Origin: an uncultured Pseudomonadales bacterium
GTDB taxonomy: Bacteria; Pseudomonadota; Gammaproteobacteria; Pseudomonadales; Azotimanducaceae
Assembly: GCA_938017975.1 (NCBI GenBank)
Contig: CALIKQ010000003.1
Span: forward strand, 1-64,000
DNA length: 64,000 bases
Direction of reading: 5' to 3'
Positions 17,880 to 26,808 of the stretch are shown one piece after another (position 1 is the stretch's first letter; every line of letters starts with the position of its first letter). Below the pieces are notes generated by a model. That model saw nothing but the letters and a program-made list of their open reading frames with translations, made no database searches and was not told the DNA's origin. The position numbers and the translations under genes were made by a program.

Positions 17880-19240
17880 TCGGTCACCTCCTGTCTTGTG
17901 TTTTCTGGCGCAACCGGCATCTGTAGAATTCGCTGCGTCAGGGTTCCAGCTAGCATTGACCCGCTGACATTCAGCGCGGTCCGGGCCATATCGATCAACG
18001 GCTCAATTGAAATCAATAGCGCAACGAGCGCCACCGGCAGCCCCATCGCAGGCAAAACAACCAACGCCGCAAACGTTGCACCTCCGCCCACACCAGCAAT
18101 ACCAAACGAACTGACCGTAATAATCAAGAGTAGCGGCAGCAAGAAGTCGAAGGCCATCGGGTCCAAGCCTAGGCTCGGCGCAATCATGACCGCCAACATG
18201 GCCGGATAGATTCCCGCGCACCCATTTTGTCCAATTGTGGCGCCAAACGTTGCCGATAAATTTGCGATGCTAGGGTGATTTCTTAACCCTCGGATTTGCA
18301 CTTCCACGTTAATGGGTATCGTTGCAGCTGAGGACCGAGATGCAAAAGCAAAACTCAGAGCCGGCCAAGCTTGACTGAAAAACCGAGACGGCGAGAGTCC
18401 AGCTACTTTCAAAATTAGGCCATGCATCAAAAACATCAGAGCGATCGCCGCATACGAGGCGAGGATGAATCCTAAAAGGTTTAAGATATCGCTGGCATTC
18501 GCACTTGCAGTGACCTGCAACATCAACGCCAGCACGCCGTAAGGGGTCAGGTTAATCACAAGTCTGACGAGCGCCATGACGAGCACCTGAATCGCCTCCA
18601 TCCCTTTGAGGATCCGCTCACCCAAGACACTGGATTGAGCCCGGACGTAGAGGCCAGCGGTTCCAACCAACATACCAAAAATAGCCACCGCAATAATGGA
18701 CGTCGGCCGAGTTCCAGACAAATCTGCAAAAATATTGGTCGGTAGAAAACTGATCAGAATACTAGGAAATGATAGCTCGCTGACTTGCGCACTCCGACGC
18801 TGCAAAGTCTCCGCTCTTGCCATCTCTCGTTCGCCCTCGACGAGCCCAGACAAATCAAGTCCACTGAAAGCCGCGACCATCGCGCCAATAAGCGCGGCTA
18901 CTAAGGTTGTGGCCATCAGAATGAGCACAATTAAACCACCGACTCGTCCCAATGTTGCGACGGCATCGATTTTAATCACAGCAGCGGTCATTGAGACCAG
19001 CACCAGCGGCATGACGATCATTTTCAGGAGACTGACATACCCGGAAGCAACCACATCGCTCCAGCTGAGGAAAGCGGCCAGAGTTTGGGTTTCATGCCCT
19101 AGGTAAGCTTTGACAGCCAGGCCTAAAAGGACGCCAAGGGCGACTGCAATCAAGACACGATGAGAAAGTGCCACTTCTCGGCGGGCTAGCACATTCAGCG
19201 CGAGCAACAACCCTAGAAAAAGTGTGACCGCTAAAAGCAT
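17876..19240 (-). CDS. Dicarboxylate/amino acid:cation symporter (TcyP/DAACS-like)
   Basis: A 454-residue inner-membrane secondary importer. Family marks include LLKMIVMPLVLVSM near 72-85, the long polar loop at about 130-155, the Ser-rich hairpin ASRSSAATIPINVE near 300-313, and the GQNGCAGIYPAMLAVMIAP segment. This is the form seen in YdjN/TcyP-type cystine transporters rather than DctA, which has NLDG in the matching position. The substrate is inferred to be cystine or a related amino acid with low certainty. It is first in a two-gene operon with the P450. A CRP-like palindrome lies right before the start codon and a hairpin separates it from icd. Confidence 0.85.
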   Translation of the reverse strand: MLLAVTLFLGLLLALNVLARREVALSHRVLIAVALGVLLGLAVKAYLGHETQTLAAFLSWSDVVASGYVSLLKMIVMPLVLVSMTAAVIKIDAVATLGRVGGLIVLILMATTLVAALIGAMVAAFSGLDLSGLVEGEREMARAETLQRRSAQVSELSFPSILISFLPTNIFADLSGTRPTSIIAVAIFGMLVGTAGLYVRAQSSVLGERILKGMEAIQVLVMALVRLVINLTPYGVLALMLQVTASANASDILNLLGFILASYAAIALMFLMHGLILKVAGLSPSRFFSQAWPALSFAFASRSSAATIPINVEVQIRGLRNHPSIANLSATFGATIGQNGCAGIYPAMLAVMIAPSLGLDPMAFDFLLPLLLIITVSSFGIAGVGGGATFAALVVLPAMGLPVALVALLISIEPLIDMARTALNVSGSMLAGTLTQRILQMPVAPENTRQEVTE

Positions 19241-19242
19241 CG

Positions 19243-19258
19243 AGTGATCTCGATCACA
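19243..19258 (-). promoter_or_regulatory. CRP/Vfr-like palindrome before the symporter-P450 operon
   Basis: On the coding strand the sequence reads TGTGA-TCGAGA-TCACT, nine of ten bases of the classical CRP consensus TGTGA-N6-TCACA. It ends three bases before the symporter ATG. That position would block ribosome binding or transcription start rather than activate, unless the real start of transcription or translation is elsewhere. The match is clear; the function is inferred. Confidence 0.45.
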
Positions 19259-19266
19259 TCGCTGGA

Positions 19267-19286
19267 GCGCTGATAGGCATCAGCGC
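19267..19286. terminator. Perfect 8-bp hairpin after icd
   Basis: GCGCTGAT and ATCAGCGC pair perfectly around a four-base AGGC loop, 27 bases past the isocitrate dehydrogenase stop on the minus strand. No T-run follows, so it could end or stabilise the icd transcript rather than terminate it alone. It lies between icd and the CRP-like site. Confidence 0.45.
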
Positions 19287-19312
19287 AAGCAGCGAACCCA
19301 GGGACGGATCAT

Positions 19313-21544
19313 TCAAGCTCCAATGGCATCAATGATTTTGTTGAGCGTCGCACTCGGGCGCATTGCGGCACTGGCCAGCTCAGGATCTGGTTGATAATAA
19401 CCTCCTACATCCTGCGCAGCGCCCTGAGCCGCTAGAAGCTCGTCATTGATAGTCTGCTCATTGGTACTGAGGGCCTCGGCAACTTTTGAGAAAGTCTCGC
19501 GCAAAACTTCATCTTTATTTTGCGCCGCCGCCGCCTGTGCCCAATACAGGGCGAGATAATAGTGGCTACCTCGATTGTCTATTTCGTTTACTTTTCGAGA
19601 TGGCGACTTATTCTTTTCGAGGAACGCAGCTACGGCGTCGTTGAGTGTCTCGGCCAATACCTGGGCGCGTTCGTTATTAAACGTCTCGGCTAAGTGTTCG
19701 AGCGACGCACCAAAAGCGAGAAATTCACCCAAAGAGTCCCATCTGAGATGTCCCTCTTTTTCGAATTGCTGGACGTGTTTCGGCGCAGAACCACCCGCAC
19801 CCGTTTCGAACAAACCACCCTCGTTGATCAACGGTACGATCGACAGCATTTTTGCGCTGGTTCCTAGCTCCAAAATTGGAAACAAGTCCGTGAGGTAATC
19901 ACGCAGGACGTTGCCAGTCACCGAAATCGTACTTTCACCAGCTCGAATCCTCTCAAGCGCGTGGCGCGTCGCCGCCGCGGGTGCCATGACATGCATCTCA
20001 ATATTTGTAAGATCATGGTCCTGAATGTACACATTGACCTTGTCGATTAACGCGGCGTCGTGAGAACGATTTTCATCAAGCCAGAATACAATTGGCCAGC
20101 CCGTTGCACGACCTCGCGCTACCGCCAGCTTCACCCAATCTTGAATCGCGGTATCCTTGACCCGACACATTCGCCAGATATCGCCTTCCTCCACCGCATG
20201 ACTGATCAAGACCTCTCCGGATTCAGTTAAAATCTGTATCTCACCTTCGCCCGGTGCCTCAAAGGTCGTATCGTGGGAACCATATTCCTCGGCTTTCTGC
20301 GCCATCAAACCCACGTTGGGGACCGATCCCATGGTCGTCGGATCAAATGCGCCATTTGCCTGACAATCTCTAATCGTCTCATCATAGATCCCGGCGTAAC
20401 ATCGATCGGGAATCACGGCCATCATGTCAGCCAACTGCCCATCCGGCGCCCACATTTGACCTGATTCTCGAATCGCAGCAGGCATGGATGCATCAATAAT
20501 GATGTCGCTGGGGACATGCAAGTTTGTAATGCCCCGGTCTGAATCGACCATGGCCTGAGCAGGTCCGGAGTCAAGACAGGCATCCAATGCTGCGGTAATC
20601 TCGGCGCGCTGCGCCTCAGGCAGCTCACCGATCTTGTCATAGACGTCGCCGATACCGTTGTTGACGTCCACCCGCAGCTTCTCAAGCGTATCGCCAAAAG
20701 CCTCAAAGACGGGTGCATAGTAAGCCTTGACCGCATGACCAAACATAATTGGGTCAGACACTTTCATCATCGTAGCTTTTAAATGCAGGGACCAAAGCAC
20801 GCCTTGCGCCTTCGCCTCTATCAGCGTTGATGCTAAGAAAGCGCACAGTGCTTTTTTGTTCATCACTGCGGCATCGACAATTTCGCCGCCAGAGACTGGC
20901 AGCTGTTCTGCTAAGAGGGTCGGCGCACCAGAGGCCGGCTGAAACCGAATCGACAACCGGTCCGCTTGCGCCATCGTTGTGGACTTCTCTGAACCATAGA
21001 AATCACCTTCGCTCATATGCGCGACGCTCGTCTTCGAATCTTTGGACCACTGACCCATTCGATGCGGGTGCTTTTGCGCATAATCTTTCACGGCCCTGGC
21101 GGCTCTTCGATCGGAATTACCCTCTCGAAGCACAGGATTCACAGCGCTGCCTTTGATTCTATCGTAGCGCGCCTTCACCTCAGTCTCGGTGTCTGTTTGC
21201 GGCTCTTCTACAAAGTCTGGCAATGCATAGCCTTGCTGCTGCAGCTCTGTAATGGCCGCCTGCATTTGTGGATTCGAGGCTGAGATGTTGGGTAATTTAA
21301 TTATATTCGCGTCGCGCCGTTGCGTCAGTTGACCGAGCGCTGCCAAGTGGTCTGGAATACGTTGCTCTTCGGTTAAGTACTCGGGAAACGCAGCGATGAT
21401 CCTGCCAGCCAAAGAAATGTCCAGCATGTCGACCTCGACACCCGCAGTGTCGGTAAAGGCTTTAATGATGGGTAAGAGTGAGTAGGTCGCCAATCGAGGC
21501 GCTTCGTCGGTTTCGGTGTAGATGATTTTCGGAATATCAGTCAT
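19313..21544 (-). CDS. icd: Isocitrate dehydrogenase, NADP-dependent, monomeric type
   Basis: A 743-residue TCA-cycle enzyme converting isocitrate to 2-oxoglutarate with NADPH formation. It belongs to the large monomeric class (E. coli-type enzymes are ~415-residue dimers), and its length is right for that class (~740). Typical segments are [20 protein letters not shown] at the N-terminus, [15 protein letters not shown] near 80-95, [14 protein letters not shown] near 136-149, [23 protein letters not shown] split over about 166-190, and the late [12 protein letters not shown] and [13 protein letters not shown] segments. Cytoplasmic. Its output, 2-oxoglutarate, is the co-substrate of the several dioxygenases in this window, though that link is general metabolism. 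Confidence 0.97.
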   Translation of the reverse strand: MTDIPKIIYTETDEAPRLATYSLLPIIKAFTDTAGVEVDMLDISLAGRIIAAFPEYLTEEQRIPDHLAALGQLTQRRDANIIKLPNISASNPQMQAAITELQQQGYALPDFVEEPQTDTETEVKARYDRIKGSAVNPVLREGNSDRRAARAVKDYAQKHPHRMGQWSKDSKTSVAHMSEGDFYGSEKSTTMAQADRLSIRFQPASGAPTLLAEQLPVSGGEIVDAAVMNKKALCAFLASTLIEAKAQGVLWSLHLKATMMKVSDPIMFGHAVKAYYAPVFEAFGDTLEKLRVDVNNGIGDVYDKIGELPEAQRAEITAALDACLDSGPAQAMVDSDRGITNLHVPSDIIIDASMPAAIRESGQMWAPDGQLADMMAVIPDRCYAGIYDETIRDCQANGAFDPTTMGSVPNVGLMAQKAEEYGSHDTTFEAPGEGEIQILTESGEVLISHAVEEGDIWRMCRVKDTAIQDWVKLAVARGRATGWPIVFWLDENRSHDAALIDKVNVYIQDHDLTNIEMHVMAPAAATRHALERIRAGESTISVTGNVLRDYLTDLFPILELGTSAKMLSIVPLINEGGLFETGAGGSAPKHVQQFEKEGHLRWDSLGEFLAFGASLEHLAETFNNERAQVLAETLNDAVAAFLEKNKSPSRKVNEIDNRGSHYYLALYWAQAAAAQNKDEVLRETFSKVAEALSTNEQTINDELLAAQGAAQDVGGYYQPDPELASAAMRPSATLNKIIDAIGA

Positions 21545-22078
21545 TTAGATTTCGCTTTTAATAGTATTTTCGTGTCTTTTGAACACCCCTATTCGATGTC
21601 CCCCGGATCCGGGGACCCAGATTATAAATCAACTGGCCTCAATTAGCATTGGGCCACCAACGAGATGCGACCAAAGGGATTTACAAGCAAACCCGCACGC
21701 GAGGCGACACATCGCTGCAATTACCATCCGTTCAATCAAACCCTCTTTTACCGGGCCAAACCGGGCAGCGATGCGCCGCGCCCACCAATAACCAAAAGCC
21801 CAAAGCCAATTGAACTTCCCGACAATTAAACTTGATTCAGCCATTTTCAGATCGACGGGCGTAAGTGCGTTGTATCTAGCAGAACTGGCGCGAACTGAGT
21901 GCCCCTTGCTCTTTGGTCAACTCAAATCATAGACCACACTTCTATGGATCGAAAAAATTAGCGCTTTTATGGACGCTTTAAGCTTTATGACGGGGCTCTC
22001 AATAAAGCACTTTGAATGCATCAAGGGGGCCTGTAATCTCTTGAACAAGTCGCCATGCAAAGACAGGAGACCGCAACT
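21545..22078. other. Long intergenic region between icd and a small exported protein gene
   Basis: About 530 bases upstream of both divergent genes. It contains a 14-bp palindrome at 21601-21614 in the icd leader. A 71-codon minus frame (21629-21844), Trp- and Arg-rich, has no convincing ribosome site and matches no family I know, so I do not call it a gene. The segment 21930-22020 is AT-rich and likely holds the promoter of the gene at 22079. No RNA gene was recognised. Confidence 0.4.
21601..21614. repeat. 14-bp perfect palindrome in the icd leader
   Basis: CCCCGGATCCGGGG reads the same on both strands and lies 57 bases upstream of the icd start codon, inside its probable leader. It could be an operator for a dimeric regulator or an RNA hairpin; the G+C-rich arms with no loop favour a DNA-binding site. 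Confidence 0.35.
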
Positions 22079-22513
22079 ATGAATCAGCCACGGACGATCT
22101 TTTCTTTTAAAAACAGCGCATATCTCAAAACTGTCACCTCAGCACTGCTCGCTGTTTATCTAACCGTCCACTGGACGATTTCCCCCGCATTCGATCACCA
22201 GGAAAATTCCAAGCATGATGAGCGCCCAAGCTACGAGACAGTTCTGACCTGTGGGGTTTACTACCGGATGGTAGCTGGTCAACTGAGAAAAAATCAGAAC
22301 GATGTGCTCGCTGCTGACGCGATTGAAACGATGCATGTGTTCATTGAGAAAGGGCGGGACATAGGGTCTCGAAAAGGCCTCACAGCCACAGATTTTGACA
22401 GCGACTGGTCTGACAAGGTCGGTGAGATGACCGACCGAATCAACCGCAATTATGCCAATATCCGGCAGTTAAAAAGCCGGTATGCTCAAGCCTGCGCGGA
22501 GCTGCTTCCTTAG
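22079..22513 (+). CDS. Small exported or membrane-anchored protein of unknown function
   Basis: The product is 144 residues with one hydrophobic stretch at about 17-37 (TVTSALLAVYLTVHWTIS), preceded by Lys and Arg, so it is a signal anchor or signal peptide. The periplasmic part is helical and charged, with two cysteines (in LTCGVYYRM and QACAELLP) that could form a disulfide. The start at 22079 has CAGGAG eight bases upstream; the ATG at 22055 does not. The pattern (C near the start, YYR, helical body, C near the end) resembles small proteobacterial periplasmic proteins of no known role. It stands alone between icd and the pseudouridine synthase. Confidence 0.7.
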   Translation: MNQPRTIFSFKNSAYLKTVTSALLAVYLTVHWTISPAFDHQENSKHDERPSYETVLTCGVYYRMVAGQLRKNQNDVLAADAIETMHVFIEKGRDIGSRKGLTATDFDSDWSDKVGEMTDRINRNYANIRQLKSRYAQACAELLP

Positions 22514-22717
22514 CGCCTTTCGTTCAATGGCCCTTTCTTCCAGGTTGGGCTCCATTAATGGTGCGTTCCAATAACGAGTCGATCTCAATCGGAATTTTGC
22601 CTCATTGAAGACAGAAAGAAGCAACCGCACGCGGATCTTACTGCGGCCGTCAACGTTGCGAAGTTTGCCATTTTAGCGTTTAACAATAACCTCCCGCGCT
22701 TTGCTCAGCAGGGCTGT

Positions 22718-23335
22718 TTAGAATATAGGACCAGCATCGAAGGTCAGTGCTTTGCCCGTCACCGGATGCGGCAAAGACAAGGCTCGAGCGTGAAGCATCA
22801 ACCTAGGAGACGCCCGCCTGACAGACCTTGGGGCATACAAATCGCAACCCAAAAGAGGCAGCCCAATCAATGCCAGATGAATTCGCAATTGGTGTCGCAC
22901 GCCAGTAATCGGTCTCAACACCAAGCGCAGTTGATCCTCCGCCCGATGAACCACTTCAAATTCCGTTTCCGCACGTTTTCCAGCCCGCCAATCTATCTTT
23001 TGTTTTGGTCGATGCAACCGATCAGGGCCAAGGGGAAACACGATTCGCCCTCGATCAGGACCCATCCGACCAACGCTCATTGCATCATACTGCTTGTCGA
23101 TCGCGCGTTCCCGAAACAATCGGTTCAACCCCGAAACCGCTCCAGGAGAACATCCAAACATCACCAGCCCGGAGGTATCTAGATCAAGTCGGTGCACCAC
23201 TTGAGCTGTCGGCGCTTGCGTTTTAGCCCAGCTCCAAAGACATTCTTTTTCAAAACGACCCGGCGTGGTTAATAGCCCCGCTGGCTTGTTCATCACCAAG
23301 AGGTGCTCGTCTTGATAGATCAAATTATCGCTCAT
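22718..23335 (-). CDS. RluA-family pseudouridine synthase
   Basis: This 205-residue enzyme isomerises uridine to pseudouridine in RNA. The core motif HRLDLDTSG (48-56) holds the catalytic Asp51, and the later RPKQKIDW and RPITGVRHQLRIHL segments match RluA, which modifies 23S U746 and tRNA U32; the length (205 versus 219) also fits RluA and not the larger RluC/RluD. No S4 domain is present. The exact RNA target is inferred. The start at 23335 gives the family-typical onset; a longer frame to 23485 overlaps the divergent hydrolase gene and is rejected. Confidence 0.88.
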   Translation of the reverse strand: MSDNLIYQDEHLLVMNKPAGLLTTPGRFEKECLWSWAKTQAPTAQVVHRLDLDTSGLVMFGCSPGAVSGLNRLFRERAIDKQYDAMSVGRMGPDRGRIVFPLGPDRLHRPKQKIDWRAGKRAETEFEVVHRAEDQLRLVLRPITGVRHQLRIHLALIGLPLLGCDLYAPRSVRRASPRLMLHARALSLPHPVTGKALTFDAGPIF

Positions 23336-23408
23336 CCGCGCTGCTCCAGTTGGTTCACTGCACCAACAGTGCGGTATCATAGCGCGCAAACAGCGCCCAA
23401 ACGTAACG

Positions 23409-24497
23409 ATGAATGACTCTACTGATCCGCTCGCTGACGCATTGACCGAGACCCTACCGGTGCTTCTGACGGCGCTTGAAGCCATGGAGGTCGCGCAACA
23501 AGCGTTTCATCCCGCAAGACCCGAGCGCGTCATAACGTTCTTGGAACCTTATTTTGAACCGCTCAAGCAAGCCCAGGCCCGGCTGGCGCCGCTGTCGTTT
23601 CCAGTGCATGTCGAGAAATTTGGATCACAACTTAAAACGGCCTTTACCTACGCTGTCCGAACTGCAGAGAACTATCAATTGGCTGCAACATCCCCAGAAT
23701 CCGGTATGCGTGCTGGGAGGACGCTCAGTAAAGCACGCGCGCACCTTTTTCCGTTAGCAACCTTGCTGAACCCCATACATCAATTCTTTCTCGAGCCCTC
23801 GCTCAGAAACCAGGCTCAAATATCAGAGCGTTGGCAACAAGAGCCTTTAACATCGCCTTTCGTCCACGTTGAAAATGACTACGACCAGCGAGGAGGGGCG
23901 TCAATCTTTGTGCCGCATTGGCTTGACCCAGATCAAGCCGCGCCGGTGGTCATCGCGCTGCACGGAGGCACGGGCCATGGCCGAGACATGCTGTGGAGCT
24001 GGGTCAGAGAAGCTCGCAGTCGGGGGTTTGTGGTGATCGCGCCGACATCCCAAGATCAGACTTGGCAGCTCCATCATCCCGAACAAGAAATGCCAGCAAT
24101 ACTGGCATTGATCGAGTTTGTTGCGCAAAACACCCAGATTGACCGCAGCAAGATCATGCTTACCGGGATGTCAGATGGGGCAACGTTGACCTTGCAGCTA
24201 GGGCTCGCGCAAAGCTCACCGTTCACCCACTTAGCACCCTTCTCTGGAACGTTAGACCCCGCCCTTGTCGAATCTGGCGCCATTGCCGAAGCCCAAAACA
24301 AATCGATTTACTTGGTTCACGGCAGCCAAGATTGGATGTTTCCTGTGGAAGTCGGCAAAATGACGCATCAAGTGCTCGAAGCATTCAATCATCATATGAT
24401 CTACAGGGAAGTTGAAGGCTTGGGTCATGCTTTTGCCCGCTCTGAGCTACCCCGTCTGCTTCCATGGTTTTCTGATGCCCTCATGCTGGAGTCCTGA
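23409..24497 (+). CDS. Alpha/beta hydrolase (esterase, phospholipase/carboxylesterase-like)
   Basis: A 362-residue protein with two parts: residues 1-145 form a helical, charged domain that I do not recognise, and residues 150-360 are an alpha/beta hydrolase. The oxyanion strand is VIALHGGTGHGRD (181-193), the nucleophile Ser255 is in GMSDG, and the acid and base are probably Asp308 (GSQDWM) and His340 (EGLGH). The layout is that of a serine esterase or dienelactone-hydrolase-like enzyme; the substrate is not known. No signal peptide. It abuts the 5'-nucleotidase-like gene with no gap (TGA followed at once by ATG), so the two are an operon. Confidence 0.85.
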   Translation: MNDSTDPLADALTETLPVLLTALEAMEVAQQAFHPARPERVITFLEPYFEPLKQAQARLAPLSFPVHVEKFGSQLKTAFTYAVRTAENYQLAATSPESGMRAGRTLSKARAHLFPLATLLNPIHQFFLEPSLRNQAQISERWQQEPLTSPFVHVENDYDQRGGASIFVPHWLDPDQAAPVVIALHGGTGHGRDMLWSWVREARSRGFVVIAPTSQDQTWQLHHPEQEMPAILALIEFVAQNTQIDRSKIMLTGMSDGATLTLQLGLAQSSPFTHLAPFSGTLDPALVESGAIAEAQNKSIYLVHGSQDWMFPVEVGKMTHQVLEAFNHHMIYREVEGLGHAFARSELPRLLPWFSDALMLES

Positions 24498-25832
24498 ATG
24501 TTTCGTTCATCCTATTTCCTAGTTGCCCTTGGCCTGGCTTTAATCAGCGTGACTGGCTCAGACACCCTGCAAGCCCAGGAACTGGTCATTGTTCACACCA
24601 ATGACTTTCACGGCCATATACAGGAAACCAAAAAATACGCGGGCGCAGCAAGGATTGCAGCCGAAGTTAAAGCAATCCGACAACAGAACGAGTCCGTCAT
24701 TTTTCTTGATGCTGGCGACGCAATCTCAGGCACCCCCGTATCGAGCATGTTTGAAGGCGAACCCATTTTTGAAGTCATGAACACAATGGGTTACGACGTT
24801 GGACTCTTGGGCAACCATGAGTTTGATCACGGTTACCGAAAAATTGAACGGTTCAGAGACCTTGTAGACCATCCTCTACTCACAGCCAATGCCTATGGGC
24901 CCGATGGTGCACTGCTCGGTGATGCACCCTATGTCATTTTAGATGTCGCTGGCATTTCTGTCGGCGTGATCGGCCTTGTGACGCAAGATGCGCCGATCCA
25001 CTTCTCGCCGGTAGGCAATGAAGGATTAACCTTTGCGTCTCCCGCTGAGCGCTTGACCAGTTTAATTCCAAGTATTCGCCCACGTGTAGATGTCCTGATC
25101 CTCCTCGCGCATATTGGGCACGAAGAGGAGTTAGCGCTTGCCGAGAGGTTTCAAGCCATTGATGTCATCATTGGCGGCCATTCCCATACCTTGGTCGAGC
25201 AGCCGGTTCAGGTTGGACGAACCGCGGTCGCCCAAGCCCATCATTACGGAACCCATCTGGGACTCATTCGCGTAAACCGGGCCCCTGGAGCCCCTTCTGC
25301 CCCCCTTCAGATTAGCGGGAAACTGCTCAAGGCCAAGGATTTAGCCGACCCTGATCCGTTAGTCGAAAATCTAGTTTCTCTATTTGAATCGAAAGTTGAG
25401 GACGAGGTCGACGTTAAAATCTCCGAGACAGCTCGTGATTACTCGAAGATTGAACTGCAACCCATTCTCGAGTCTATCCTGGCTCGCGCTGCAGGCACCG
25501 AACTTGGGTTTTATAATCGTCGGGGTATTCGGGACGACTTATCTGTTGGGCCAATCACAGCCCGCATGATTTGGAATATTGAACCCTTTGGCAACACCTT
25601 GGTCCGCATGCGAATTAAAGGCAAAGACCTCATCGTTTTACTTGCCCAGGAGCCCGAGCGTCATCACTCAGTGCCTAGTATCGACCCCGATCGAGAATAT
25701 CACCTTGCGACCAACAGCTATATCGCATCCCATGCAGATCTAGCCTTCGGCGACGATATTGAAACGGTGGATACTGGGCTGCTGATCAGAGACATCCTAA
25801 TTCAACACATCAAAGCCAACGGACTGGAATAA
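24498..25832 (+). CDS. Periplasmic 5'-nucleotidase/UshA-like metallophosphatase
   Basis: A 444-residue exported enzyme with signal peptide (about 1-26, ending in LQAQ). The metallophosphatase domain carries Asp36-x-His38 (TNDFHGH), DAGD (71-74), GNHEF (105-109), an LAHIGHEEE segment and GGHSHT. The C-terminal substrate-binding domain ends around VGPITARMIWNIEPFGN. It should remove phosphate from nucleotides or split nucleotide sugars in the periplasm to release nucleosides and phosphate. The concentrative nucleoside transporter 10 kb upstream could use such products. It is shorter than E. coli UshA (550), which trims the C-terminal domain. Immediately follows the esterase gene. Confidence 0.9.
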   Translation: MFRSSYFLVALGLALISVTGSDTLQAQELVIVHTNDFHGHIQETKKYAGAARIAAEVKAIRQQNESVIFLDAGDAISGTPVSSMFEGEPIFEVMNTMGYDVGLLGNHEFDHGYRKIERFRDLVDHPLLTANAYGPDGALLGDAPYVILDVAGISVGVIGLVTQDAPIHFSPVGNEGLTFASPAERLTSLIPSIRPRVDVLILLAHIGHEEELALAERFQAIDVIIGGHSHTLVEQPVQVGRTAVAQAHHYGTHLGLIRVNRAPGAPSAPLQISGKLLKAKDLADPDPLVENLVSLFESKVEDEVDVKISETARDYSKIELQPILESILARAAGTELGFYNRRGIRDDLSVGPITARMIWNIEPFGNTLVRMRIKGKDLIVLLAQEPERHHSVPSIDPDREYHLATNSYIASHADLAFGDDIETVDTGLLIRDILIQHIKANGLE

Positions 25833-25843
25833 CACGCTGGTTT

Positions 25844-26719
25844 TTAGCTGGCCTGAAAAAAACTCCGCGCCTCGCTGACAAAACGTTCAAGCTGATCATG
25901 CTGCACCCAATGTCCCGCATTTTCAAAAACTAAAGATCGAGCATCTGGGAAGTATCCTGTTAGATCTTCTTTTTGGTGTTGGCCAAATTGGCTTTCACTA
26001 CCACTGATCAGCAACAAAGGCGCTGTAATCCGCGCCCAGAGTGCTTTGGTCTGATCAAGCGTCAAGTCAAAAGGCGCCATCACGTGTGTTTGATTATCGA
26101 ACTTCCAGGAATAACTGCCATCTTCGTTTTGATTACTTCCGTGGACTGTCAAATGTCTTGCTTGGGATTCGCTCAGGTGCTTGTTCTCCGTCTGCATCCG
26201 CTCAAACGCTTCTTCCAGCGAGCCATAACGCCGCGGTGAACGGCCCGCACCGGCTCTGGTACTGTCGACCCAATTGCGGATACGTTCGTGAACAGGCACT
26301 TCCTGATACATCCAAGCAGGCCCGCCCGTACCCTCGATCACAATCATCTTCTCAATATTTTCCGGGTAGGCACCCGCATAACGAAGCGCGACACTCCCGC
26401 CCAAACTGTGTGCGATGATTTTAAGGGGTGCAAGGTTTTGCTGGTGGATCAACTGGGCCAAATCGTAGAGGTACCCGGTGTGGTTGTAATTACCACCGAG
26501 AATTCGCTCGGAGTCGCCATGCCCGCGAAAGTCCGGCGCGAGAATATGGTATTCATCACGCAGCTCCTGGGCCACCCAGTCCCAGTTATGACAATGATCT
26601 CGATTGCCGTGAACCAGCAATAACGGCGGAGCCTCGGGGTTACCCCAATCGAGGTAATGCAGCCGAAGTCCTTGTGCAAAGTAGGAGTGAGATGTGGGGG
26701 ACGCTCGATTGACGGACAT
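25844..26719 (-). CDS. Alpha/beta hydrolase
   Basis: A 291-residue cytoplasmic hydrolase of the large alpha/beta family (haloalkane dehalogenase/epoxide hydrolase/esterase side). Seen in order: HYLDWGNPEAPPLLLVHGNRD with the HG oxyanion element (37-38), DFRGHGDS (63-70), the nucleophile elbow AHSLGGS (Ser105), and the C-terminal NAGHWVQHDQ with the catalytic His. A Ser nucleophile excludes dehalogenase activity. The insertion between about 130 and 215 is the lid region. Substrate unknown. It ends 11 bases from the convergent 5'-nucleotidase gene and lies downstream of the acyl-CoA dehydrogenase gene on the same strand (about 90 bases). Confidence 0.88.
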   Translation of the reverse strand: MSVNRASPTSHSYFAQGLRLHYLDWGNPEAPPLLLVHGNRDHCHNWDWVAQELRDEYHILAPDFRGHGDSERILGGNYNHTGYLYDLAQLIHQQNLAPLKIIAHSLGGSVALRYAGAYPENIEKMIVIEGTGGPAWMYQEVPVHERIRNWVDSTRAGAGRSPRRYGSLEEAFERMQTENKHLSESQARHLTVHGSNQNEDGSYSWKFDNQTHVMAPFDLTLDQTKALWARITAPLLLISGSESQFGQHQKEDLTGYFPDARSLVFENAGHWVQHDQLERFVSEARSFFQAS

Positions 26720-26808
26720 GTCTTTTCCCTAAGAACCAATAAGGCAGATTGACGTTATTCCCTAGCACAATCGACAATGCCGCTTGGTGCCTGGGGATTT
26801 CGATGCGC

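Noticed and set aside
21629-21844. 71-codon minus frame upstream of icd, rich in Trp and Arg.
   Set aside because: There is no clear ribosome site or recognised family, and the sequence lies in the probable icd leader region.
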